A stretch of DNA of 64,000 nucleotides from Serpula lacrymans var. lacrymans S7.9 (lineage: Eukaryota; Basidiomycota; Agaricomycetes; Boletales; Serpulaceae): positions 62,001-126,000 of the forward strand of contig NW_006763292.1 of NCBI RefSeq assembly GCF_000218685.1. The letters run 5' to 3'. Numbering within the stretch: the stretch's first letter is position 1; every line of letters starts with the position of its first letter. The translations under genes were made by a program, and so were the position numbers. The notes below the pieces were generated by a model. That model had not been told where the DNA came from. It searched no databases and worked only from the letters and a program-made list of their open reading frames with translations. Shown here one piece after another: positions 20,501-29,728 of this stretch.

Positions 20501-20726
20501 TGTTCAATTGAGAACTTCTGGAAAGTGTCTAACCTCTTGCTGAGAGCTAACAGGGACAGAACTAGAGTCCAATATGAGTAACTTTATTATCAGAGAGTCA
20601 CAAAGGCAAAATTATAGAATGCTCAGTGAATACTGAACAATAGAGCAAAAGGAATAAAGAGGAAAGTGATTTAGAAAGAAGGGAAAATAGATAGCACAAC
20701 TAGGTGCAGAATCACCAAAACTAACA
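20501..20726 (-). mobile_element. Solo LTR, family A, in Copia integrase
   Basis: A 226-bp shortened LTR-A (minus-strand TGTTAGTTTTGG to CAATTGAACA) is flanked by perfect TGTAC duplications (plus-strand gtaca at 20496-20500 and 20727-20731). Removing the LTR and one duplication restores the frame WGCTAYVHMQKDKR of the host Copia integrase. Compared with 14538-14871 it lacks about 100 bp internally. Confidence 0.95.
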
Positions 20727-20731
20727 GTACA

Positions 20732-21091
20732 GCCCCAAACGCAAAGGTGAAATATGTCAGGCTTGAGTCCATACCACAGCTCAAAGGAAGTGGCATGGGC
20801 TACTGCATCAGTGGGACACCTGTTCCAGACATGCACCAAAGTGGAGAGACATTCACCCCAGAAGCTGTTTGGCAATGCAGACTCTAATAGCATGGTAGTG
20901 ATGCACTCAGTAAGAAGTCTGTTTGCTTGCTCTGCCACACCATTTTGCTGAGGGTAATTCCTGGTGGTATGCTGTCTGACAATTCCATGGTCATCTGTGA
21001 ATTGCTCAAATTCCTTGGACATGTACTCTCCCCCTTTAACATTGCACAAAGCCTTGATTTTGTGCTCCAATTGAGTCTTAGCATAAGCCTT
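20732..21091 (-). pseudogene. Copia integrase core, C-terminal segment
   Basis: Minus-strand reading gives KGGEYMSKEFEQF, RQHTTRNYPQQNGVAEQANR and LPNSFWGECLSTLVHVWNR. These are the part of a Copia rve integrase carrying the last catalytic Glu (NGVAE). The integrase inserts the cDNA into the genome. It is split from its N-part by the tRNA-like insertion at 21098-21292 and from its C-part by a solo LTR. Confidence 0.92.
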
Positions 21092-21097
21092 GAATCT

Positions 21098-21292
21098 ATC
21101 ACAACACAATGGGATCCGCACCCGTGTACAGTGATTCTGGACCTTCTGGGCATGCAACCAATCAGTATGCTTTCCAAGTACGCCTTGGTAGCTTAGTTGG
21201 TAAAGCACCAGACCATGAAAGCTGGAGTCCCAGGTTCAAGCTCTGGCCAATGCATGTTTTCTCATACTATAAACAAATGTCATAATTTGTCA
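21098..21292 (+). mobile_element. tRNA-like short insertion S2
   Basis: A 195-bp insertion lies in the Copia integrase with perfect GAATCT duplications at 21092-21097 and 21293-21298. Removing it restores AFKRFKAYAK on the minus strand. Positions 21182-21253 form a tRNA-like cloverleaf: acceptor GCCTTGG/CCAATGC with one mismatch, D-arm GCTT/AAGC, T-arm CCAGG/TCTGG and B-box ggttcaagctc. Unlike a classic SINE, about 85 bp precede the tRNA part. It is unrelated in sequence to S1 outside the tRNA-like part. Confidence 0.82.
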
Positions 21293-21298
21293 GAATCT

Positions 21299-22083
21299 TT
21301 TGAAAGCATCAAAGACATCTGACTTGGCCTTGAGAGGCACAACAACACAGAATTGACTGTGGTCATCAATGGAGGTGACCCAGTAGCGATAACCAGAAAA
21401 TGTGGGAGAAGAGACTTGGTGTACATTAGAATGGATGAGGTCCAAAGGATGAGCAGAGCAAGTATCAGATGAGGGGAATGAATTGGCATGCATCTTGCCA
21501 GACAAGCACAGTTTACAGACAGGAGCAGGAGCAGCCTTGGATTCCAATGTAAGCCCAGTAACCAGATCTCTCTGTATTAGTCTCGTAACATCAGCATGAT
21601 GCTGGTGAGCCAATCTGCAATGCCAAAACATCAAATCAAGTAGTATAGTTGCAGTAAAGTGTCTAAATTCAACACAAGCAGCAGCAGATCCATCAAGGAA
21701 TGCTGCATTGTGTAATTAATAGCTGCAGTGAACAGAAGAGTGTTGTTACACATAAAAGATATGGAATGAGACAAAATGGTGACATTGAAACCACCTTGAC
21801 AAGTTAAATACAAGACTGAGAGGAGATTATTTTGAAGATCTGGTACATGGAGCACTCTAGAGAATTCCACAGCCCTTGCCACTTTGTCATTGATCAGAAG
21901 GTTAAACACCACAGAACCAACACCAGCTGAATAGACGACAGTGTAATCAGCCAGCTTGATTAGCACTTGATATAGGGTATAGTGGTGAACCCCATGATGA
22001 TGAGGTGTCATATGAGAAGTAGTGCCTGTGTGTCTGTATGGATGGGTGCAGGTGCTATTGGCAGTGGTAGATGAAAAATGCAA
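21299..22083 (-). pseudogene. Copia protease, GAG-pre-integrase and integrase N-part
   Basis: The minus strand shows the protease region HTGTTSHMTPHHHG; Copia proteases usually have DSG or DTG, so the catalytic Asp appears changed to His. ARVLHVPDL-like sequence (SRVLHVPDLQNNLLSV) follows. The pre-integrase block has MFWHCRLAHQHHADVTRL and CKLCLSGKMHAN. The first integrase block, HSNVHQVSSPTFSGY to TSIDDHSQF, contains the catalytic Asp region. It is split in two frames near 21631 and interrupted by S2 after AFKRF. Confidence 0.9.
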
Positions 22084-22139
22084 GGCATAATCAACTTCAG
22101 CACAACAACGACAATTAATCTCTTCAGCAAAGAAAGCAT

Positions 22140-22613
22140 GGCCCTAATTATGGTCATGCATGTCAGTTCATCATCCAATTTGGCTAATGTGAAGCCAGTA
22201 GGACAAAGATTTTGAATCTGATGTATACCTTTGTCAATCCTAATCATAAAAGACTGCAGGGATTTCTCCCCCTTTTTTCTGATAGAGAAGAAATCATCTT
22301 AGGCATTGAATCTCGTCCCAGGCTTCTTAGTGATGTGCACAGCAGCAAGTTTCTCCAAGATCTTGACAGGATTATGAATAATGCCATCAAGATGGATACA
22401 CTGCTCTTTGGTGACATTAAGGTATAATGTACCAGCAGCCTTTTCAGCTCTCAACACACATTTCTCTTGTGCTTCAGCATCAGTCACAGGGCACTTGTCA
22501 GTGCCAGAGACAAGCCTCCACAATTCCTTGGTCATCAACCAAGCTTGCATTTCACCACTCCACTGGGGGTAGTTAGTGCCAGACAAGAGATTGAACTTGG
22601 GATCAGAGTCAGA
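22140..22613 (-). pseudogene. Copia gag
   Basis: The likely start is MSDSDPKFNLLSGTNYPQW at 22613. This is the typical Copia gag opening, in which a Tyr/Trp-rich site precedes a retrotransposon gag domain (WLMTKELWRLVSGTDK, then LEKLAAVHITKKPGTRFNA). A stop and frameshift follow near 22299. The downstream part reads IQNLCPTGFTLAKLDDELTC, which ends the gag homology. I saw no clear CCHC knuckle, only CRCCAEVDYA. The element's leader and LTR lie upstream, to the right. Confidence 0.88.
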
Positions 22614-23535
22614 CATGATGGGTGTTGTATAAGACAATAGAGCAAAGATAAATAATGTAGGAGATGGCTATAGGCAATAGAATAGTGGCAAAAACAATTG
22701 GAAACAGTAGGAGGTGAGCAGATAAGATGGTGAGGCGGTGGAGAGAGGATATGGAGAGGGTCCAAAAGTGCAAGGATATGTCCAAATAGGGTCCAAAAAG
22801 TGTTCAAAAAGTGATCTAGGAGGGTGCTAAGGCTTCTTAGTGCTGCAACAGGGTTACATCTGTGTTCCCCTTTTAATACTACACTGATATTAACAGAGAA
22901 ATTGCCTCAAGACAGTGTTGGTTAATAGGGCTTGTATTTGAGTCAACAAAGTGACTTAAGCTCCCAAAACACCACAGACTGAGAGAGGCTCTAGGCAATA
23001 GCAAACTGAGGCAATGCAGGCGAGCGCTTTACAGTCTATAGGCTTGTTCTATCTGATAATGGACAGAGCAGAGAAGATTGGAGTTGAAACCAAATCAGAG
23101 ATATGGGCACCAAAAATATACAGCAACAGATGGCTCAAATATTACAGGAGGTGAAGCACAGGAAATGGAGATATGTAACAGGGGCCCAATAGGGGATCAA
23201 ATGATGATCCCAGATTGGTTTAAAGGCTCACAGACAGATCCAGCTCAAATTAAACTGCTCTGATGCGTCTCCTAGGGTCATTAGGGCTGTAGAACATGAT
23301 GATAAAAGTTTGAGGATGATCAGATAAGGATCTGGTGATATATGGCAAAGATAAGACCAAAAAGCATCCAAAATGGGGGTAACAGACAACAAGGAGTTGT
23401 TGGAAGAGATCAAGATAAGGTCAGAGTAATCTGAGATGATAGATTGGATAATCAGAGTCCCAGAAGACAATGATTACAATGGGTAAGCAGTAGGATGCTT
23501 GGATGGTGAGATATGAGGTCAGGAAAATGGCTAGA
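22614..23535 (-). other. Copia leader region
   Basis: About 0.9 kb of non-coding sequence lies between the primer-binding site and gag on the minus strand. It is longer than usual and may hold a further decayed insertion. I recognise nothing in it. Confidence 0.5.
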
Positions 23536-23550
23536 GCACAGGGCTCATAA
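23536..23550 (-). promoter_or_regulatory. Primer-binding site, initiator tRNA-Met half molecule
   Basis: The plus-strand bases gcacagggctcataa equal the anticodon stem and loop of eukaryotic initiator tRNA-Met (GGGCTCATAA core). The minus-strand RNA thus pairs with the cut tRNA end, as in Drosophila copia. The site lies two bases from the LTR end. Confidence 0.75.
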
Positions 23551-23552
23551 AC

Positions 23553-24060
23553 TATTAAGAACAAAGCTTAAGGGAAGTGTCTAGCCACTTGCTGAGAGTG
23601 ATCAGGGACTGGAAACTAGAGTCCAATGTGAGTAACTATTTTATTAGAGAGTATAACAGGTATACAGTACCTAGAGCCAAATGTGAGTAACTAGAGAATA
23701 GGAAGCATTGGACTCTGCAGTACTGTCCGAAGTTTTGTAAGCAAAGCTAAACAAAGGAGCTGTAGAAATTATATTATGTAAGCAAACTTTGAAGCTTCAC
23801 CCGAAGATTTACTCTGTGATTTTAACCGGCCTTTTATGGCCACCATTGTTTTTTCACATGATATTACAGTATTTGTTTGCCAAAGGAATCCTTCTCCCGT
23901 GCCTGTTCCCATGCCCTGAGGGACCAAGTATCCAACAGGAGCCACAGAGGCGGAATACTGTAATAGAGAACACAACCAATACTAGATAACATAGGAATAG
24001 ATAGGGAAAAGAATGAAAATAAGTAGGAAGCACTAAGATGCAGAATCATTAAAACTAACA
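23553..24060 (-). mobile_element. LTR family A, 5' LTR of the minus-strand Copia element
   Basis: On the minus strand it starts TGTTAGTTTTAATGATTCTG at 24060 and ends ttcttaata at 23553, followed by the primer-binding site. Without its 182-bp nested insertion it is 326 bp, close to the 320 bp of the LTR at 1142. The order LTR, primer site, gag, protease, integrase is correct for one element. Confidence 0.88.
23761..23937. mobile_element. 177-bp TG...CA insertion nested in LTR-A
   Basis: Exactly 177 bp, starting TGTAGAAATTATATTATG and ending AAGTATCCAACA, interrupt LTR-A. The flanks are perfect GGAGC duplications at 23756-23760 and 23938-23942. The TG...CA ends and 5-bp duplication fit a very short solo LTR. 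No other copy is visible in the window and the orientation is unknown. Confidence 0.8.
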
Positions 24061-24773
24061 TATTGCACAAATCACAATTGATATTATTAATTACTACAAG
24101 TCTCAAGCTTGTTACAGATACCAATATTGATGCATAGTACAGTATGTCTGGCAAACAAGCAAGTGAAAAGGCTTGATTTTTAGAAGTTTATCACCACTGT
24201 ACTTGCATGTGCTGATTCACTTTCTTCAGTCATGCAACATGGATTAATATCACTGATTTATATGGGGATACAAAATCACCCAGCACTATAAAACACCCAA
24301 ATAGTAGAATATCTAAATGAAGGGGACGGTGGTCCCAAAGGTTGCATGCAAGCCACATTGTGTCGGTTATTTGGCTTAAGTTTGCTCATGTGGTTTTTGT
24401 GGCACCAGAGGTGTGGTAGGTGCCACAGGCACCTGACAGTTGCAACTTGTCCTCGTAATTACACTGTGGGTATTGGCTCATTTAAGCCCAATTTATATGG
24501 GAGTTCTGATTGGCTAGCAAAAGCTAAAATTGAATGTTTTCAGGATATAAGCTGGGCTTGAATAAGTGTTAACTGTATTTGTAGGTGATTACTTCCTGCT
24601 TTTGGGTTCACTGTGGTCACAGTGATTGTATGCCCATGAAGGTTGTTATTTCCCAACATAAACTCCATTTTAGATATCGCAGATATATTTTTGCCGTATT
24701 GGCGTATAGCCCAGTTCTATCAGTACTGGACGATATAATATTTGATCACTACTTGTCCCCAAATTTATGATAA
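24061..24773. other. Unassigned stretch downstream of ADE5,7
   Basis: No gene is seen. It includes the 3' flank of ADE5,7. A perfect 9-bp inverted repeat, tgtggcacc...ggtgccaca with a 12-base loop, lies at about 24398-24427. Confidence 0.5.
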
Positions 24774-27652
24774 CTATTGGGGGAATATCGGACCGCTCCA
24801 AAGTTCGAGATGTCTCATCTCCACCCCAGTTGTGGCTGTGACTTTTCCGATTTTGTAAACCGCAGCTTCAGACGTCTGCGTCAAGGTTTGCAGCGCTTCA
24901 TCAAGTTGATCCTCGCCCACGATCACCACCAAACCTATGCCGCTGTTGAACGTCCGCGCCATCTCTAGAGGGTCAACGCTTCCCTGTTCCATCAGGAAGC
25001 GGAACACAGGCGGCAACTGCCACGTCGATACATCAACGTAGCATCCGAGACCTCGCGGCAGGACTCTCGGTATGTTTTCGATGAAACCACCGCCTGTTAT
25101 GTGAGACATGCCCTTTAAAAGACCTTTATTTACTGCAGGAAGGACCTGCTTGATGTATATTCGTGTTGGTTCGAGCAGACTTAGCGCCAGCGTCTTCTTC
25201 TCATCCCACGGACAAGGCGACGAATAAGGTAGCCCAGAAAGAGCTATGATCTTGCGGACTAGGGAAAAACCATTTGAATGTAAGCCTGATGATTGTATCC
25301 CAAGTAGAATGTCTCCAGGGGCAATATCTGGTCGGGGTAATATCAAATTTCGCTCTACAGCTCCCACAGCGAACCCTGCGAGATCATAGTCGTCTAAGAA
25401 AAAGGCTCTACATTGAATACTATGTACGCGGATCGATAAGGAAATAAGTTTTTGTCTGACCTTTCAGATACATCCCTGGCATTTCAGCAGTCTCCCCTCC
25501 AATCAGGGCGCATCCAGCTTGCTGACACCCTTCAGCGATGCCAGCGACGACTTGCGTGGCGGTCTTCACATCAAGTTTACTGCATCCATAATAATCCAAG
25601 AAGAACAATGGCTCAGCACCCTGCACAAGGAGGTCATTGACAGACATGGCGACAAGATCGATGCCTACATGATGAGTTAGGGATTGTGAATGCCAACTTG
25701 AAGGCTGGGTGCTTACCAACAAATTCATGGATACCAGTATCGACAGCGACGCTAAGTTTAGTACCTACTCCATCCGTGCTACTAACGAGCACGGGATCTT
25801 TGTAACCCGTTGCTTTGAGGTCGAACACGCCTCCAAAACCGCCAATTTCTGCATCGGCGCCTGCGCGGCGTGTGGCACGGACGTAGGGTTTGATAGCCTC
25901 TACCAACAAGCTACCAGCATCTACCGAGACGCCAGCCTGTGCGTACGTCAAGCCTAATGGGCTTTGGGTTGATGCTGACAGCGCCCTACCAAGCGGATCA
26001 GGGGCTGACTATCAATCATGGTTTGTATAGGAAACGCTCTCACCTATGGGCAATATCTCTTCGATACACCATACCATCAAAGTTGACCTTATCGATACCG
26101 GAGTAAACTAAGTCGAGTGCTTCTCGCAGAGTCGCAGCATACGATGATACAACGATGACACGACCACCCGAAGTTACGACATGCTCGCCAGATACTGAGG
26201 TCCCAGCATGAAAGACGACAACGTCTAAATTAAATGGTTAGGATGAAACTCATGTCAACCGACCCTTACTGACTAGATGGGACTTGTCCTATTTCGATCT
26301 GTTTTCCTTTGGCGTAATTTCCAGGATATCCGCTGGAGGCCAGAACGACAGAAACGGCAAAGCCAGGACGAGTACTAATGTTAACTGAATCAAGGCGATG
26401 CTCCGCGCAAGCCTGTGCTTGTGACGCCTTAGAACATCAAATCATCAAATTGAAAAGGTGGAAAGCATTTCACCAATAGTATTGCTGCCAAGTCTACATT
26501 TTCGCTGAGAAGAAGCACCAGAGATTCTGTTTCTGGATCGCCAAATCTGACATTATACTCCAGCACTTTGGGGCCAGATTCTGTCAGCATGAAGCCGGTG
26601 AATAGAAGTCCTACAAAGGGGAAACCTGTAAGAATGTGCATGATCAGTTCATTGAAATTGTACGTCTGGTCAGATGGCACCTTCTTTTCTCATGCCATCG
26701 ATAGTGGGCCGTAAAGTTTCAGACATAATTTGATCCATGATAGCGGGAGAGGCTACTGAAGTGGGAGCATAGGCACCCATACCACCTGTGTTGAGGCCAG
26801 TGTCACCCTCGCCAAAACGTTTATGATCTTGAGCAGCTGGTAGGGGGATGATAGTGTAACCATCCGAAAAGGCGAGGACAGAAATTTCAGGGCCAGTCAG
26901 TAACTCTTCAACGACAACCTCGCTGCCTGATAGAAGAGCATGGACGTTATAAGTTTAAGATGTAAATTGCCATAATATAGTATCTAACCTGCACCACCAA
27001 ATATTTTAGTGACCATGATTTCACGAAGACCCTGGACTGCTTCGTCGCTTGTTTCGGGAATGAGTACGCCTTTACCAGCTGCCAGACCGCTAGCTTTGAG
27101 AACAACGCGATGACCGCAAGTCTGAACATAATGGATAGCCTGATCGACGTCTGAAGAGGAAAAAACGCGGTATTTTGCGGTGGGGATGGAATGGCGTTCC
27201 ATGAAAGCCTTTGAGAAAGCTTTTGAGCCTTCCATACGTGCAGCCAATGCACTTGGGCCGAAGACGGGTATCCCGACTGGATGTGCGGATTGGAGCATAG
27301 TCGCAGCGAGGAAGGTCAACTAGTACTGACCTTTTCTAAAATAATGCTCTATTCCATCTACGAGAGGCTGTTCTGGGCCAGGGACGACGAGGTCTATCTA
27401 AGATGAAGAGAGAATATGGCTATGGAGGGCTAGTGAGACGGTGAAAGAGCATACGTTATTTTCGACAGCAAACGCGATAAGCTCAGATATATGATCCGAG
27501 TGTAAGACGACATTTGACGTTTTCGGGTTGTGGGCTGTACCGCCGTTTCCAGGAGAGACGAATATGTACTGGACGAGCTCTGATTTTGCTAGTTTCCAAG
27601 CAAGGGCATGTTCGCGGCCTCCGCTGCCAAGGATAAGAATTCGAGAGCTCAT
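24774..27652 (-). CDS. ADE5,7: Bifunctional GAR synthetase / AIR synthetase (purine biosynthesis)
   Basis: The enzyme catalyses two cytosolic steps of de novo purine synthesis: phosphoribosylamine plus glycine to GAR, and FGAM to AIR. I place ten exons at 27652-27455, 27397-27331, 27276-26989, 26926-26681, 26625-26474, 26427-26274, 26224-26044, 25961-25717, 25664-25461 and 25393-24774. They join to 2355 nt, or 784 aa plus stop, close to the yeast protein's roughly 800. GARS begins [20 protein letters not shown], with ATP-grasp [11 protein letters not shown] at residue 149 and on. AIRS starts near residue 430 ([12 protein letters not shown]), with GGETAEMPG near 565 and HITGGGF at 676-682. All introns are 46-82 bp with GT-AG ends. 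No stop or frameshift is seen. It is the one clearly functional host gene here, lying between a Copia LTR and transposon remnants. Confidence 0.96.
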
Positions 27653-27892
27653 GGGCAGGAGGACGTGGTGGAAATGAGGAGAAGTGCCCGAAGATTTCGG
27701 ATTTCGGCCCACGAACTTCATCAACAAAACAAGGTGATCGTGGCATCGTTTTGCATTGTTTGTAAGATAGGCCTCATCCACAATCGACGCCATCACATGA
27801 CGTGACTTGGCCTGTGACAGCCAGTGTTACTCTCACTGCAACTTAGGAATTATGCACACAATGAATTATATATGTTCTGTATATAACTCCCT

Positions 27893-27990
27893 AAGAATGC
27901 CTTCTGGAATATGGTGGATGAATGGTTACACTTCGAGTTTTGGATACAGCCATATCGCGGCAACAATTTTTTTTAAATCCCGATTATTTA
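27893..27990 (+). repeat. Fragment shared with the 3' end of the DDE transposon
   Basis: About 90 bp here (atggtggatgaatggttac, then tatcgcggcaacaattttt and aatcccgat) match the minus strand at about 34640-34735, the 3' end of the DDE transposase pseudogene and its flank. The fragment lies 240-340 bp upstream of the ADE5,7 start codon. Confidence 0.8.
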
Positions 27991-28127
27991 TTTGTATGAT
28001 CGAGAGCTTGTTTGCAAATATTAATTCAATTGTGCGGGTGTGATGTGTGACTTCAGTGAAGGCAAGAAAGTAGCGCATTTATTCAGTCTATCATACAGGC
28101 AGCGTAGCGTACAATGTAGGTATGAGT

Positions 28128-28788
28128 TTAAGGCAAAATTTGTGTCGTGTCCGCATCAATCGCGTCCTCCATGGCAGTGATCCCAGCCTCAACGGAAGGC
28201 CAACGGCTGACACCCGTCACATGGGGGGATGTGAGTTGCCTGCAGAGGAAAGAAGAGTTAAGTAAAACAGTGTATTACGGAAGGACAACTCACCAGCTGG
28301 AAAAAATGCCGATACGGTGACCCCTTGTAACTAAATAAACTGCTCCTGTAACAGGACCCTTGGGAACATTGTATGCCTGACCATTGTGGGTCCTGGTACT
28401 AGATGCCAATGCACCTATGGCTGCGACAGGAACAGGGGGACCGTGGGATGAAACAGCCAATAGAACAGTGGTAGCAAAGGGAGTCGGCGCGACAGTGGTA
28501 GACGACGAGGTCAAAGCGATGGTGGGAGCGAGAGGAACGGGGTTTCCCTGGGCACTGTCAAGGACTGCGGACATCAGCAACATGGCATTGCTGGGATTGG
28601 GGGAGACGTGGGAGAGTAAAGACAAAACAACGCCTACAAGATACCGTTTGTGAGTAAGATACAATAGAAATGTGAAATAAAAAAAAGGACCTACCCAGGG
28701 TTTTGTCCTCATTATCAACTTTGTCATCACACACCAAACTTTCAGGCTGTTTGGAGCTTGAAGGTGCGGGGGGAGGAAACATTGTCAT
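28128..28788 (-). CDS. Small protein with viroplasmin/RNase H1-N-like segment
   Basis: Three exons (28788-28695, 28633-28294, 28239-28128) with short GT-AG introns join to 546 nt, or 181 aa, from ATG at 28788 to TAA. The N-terminus is proline/serine-rich (MTMFPPPAPSSS). The middle is Ala/Thr/Val/Pro-rich low complexity. The C-terminal part has YLVTRGHRIGIFSSW, spanning the last splice site, then VTGVSRWPSVEAGITAMEDAI. This fits the YxVxxGxxxGIFxxW pattern of the caulimovirus viroplasmin / RNase H1 hybrid-binding domain. No RNase H catalytic domain follows. Function is unknown; RNA:DNA hybrid binding is an inference from the family. It is transcribed away from the Hsp70 remnants, toward ADE5,7. 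Confidence 0.68.
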
Positions 28789-29271
28789 AATGAAGAAAAA
28801 CAGGTATAGGAACGAGGACTGAGTGAGCGTAAAGAGCTATGTGAGCTTAAAGAAATATGAAAAAAAAGCCTGACCTTTTATAGAGAGCCAGGACAAACAT
28901 CCAAGACAGTGGTCATCCCTACAACCAAAAGAAGAGGTGGGGAGGAGCTAAAGAGACAAAGTGAGGAGAGGTCAAGATTTCCTCATGAGAAAGAGAATAC
29001 ATGGAATGGAACAATATCAAAGTCATGTGACACCTTACAATGGACGTGATTCCTCGAGTGATCACCTCGTGCACCTTGGGCCCGATGAATGGTTGACAGA
29101 ATATGGAGCTGCAATGAGCGTGGTGTCTGTGTCAGGCTCATTGTTGCGACTCATGATATACAGTAGCAAAGTTCCTCTGCCTCCTTACCAGATAATCATT
29201 TGGTGGTAAGAACACTGCTCCACCAAATGCAGTGTATCACAGGGCTGGTTTTAACCAGATTCTCATCTCTA
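28789..29271. other. Intergenic stretch
   Basis: This is presumably the promoter region of the small gene at 28128-28788. No coding family is recognised; a TTTTATA-like motif (minus strand) lies at about 28880. Confidence 0.4.
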
Positions 29272-29610
29272 TTCCAGTCACTTCTTTCAACAGATGTTGG
29301 GAGCCATTGTTTCAATTTGGGCACCACTTACGCGTAAGTCTCACTTTGCTTATCTTTTGGCACCCCTTCTAACTTCTTATATTCTTCACAGCCCAAAGGC
29401 GGCAGGGGCAGCATGGAGATTTACATGACAAATAACGAGTGAGGCATATGACCCTTCCATCTCTAGCGATCTTCCAGTCACATCCATCAAGAATGTTGAA
29501 AGCCATTGGTATCGATTTGGGCACCACTCACTCATCGGGGTTCCAGTCACATCCATCAAAAATGTTGAAAGCCTTCGATATCGGTTTACTGTGAGCCGCA
29601 AGGAGATTTG
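29272..29610 (+). pseudogene. Three remnants of an Hsp70 first exon
   Basis: Three times the sequence ttccagtca is followed by a short A/C-rich leader and a frame starting MLKA or MLGA (29272, 29472, 29541). The second copy reads AIGIDLGTTHSS, the phosphate-binding loop that opens every Hsp70. The first keeps the nucleotide pattern of the loop and a GTAAGT-like donor after it. The third decays after MLKA. No further Hsp70 sequence follows. They are duplicated 5' ends of an Hsp70 gene with their upstream flank, not a functional chaperone. Confidence 0.72.
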
Positions 29611-29728
29611 CAGAGCCAACCACAAGTGCTGGGGAGCAAGGTTCAGTAAAGAAGGTCACGAGGGACCTGCTATGGACAAGGATCAAAAAATTCATTGCAT
29701 GTATGTAGTTACACTTGCTATTACAATA

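Noticed and set aside
29272..29610. A functional Hsp70 gene
   Set aside because: Only the first dozen codons are present, in three broken copies; nothing of the ATPase or substrate domains follows.
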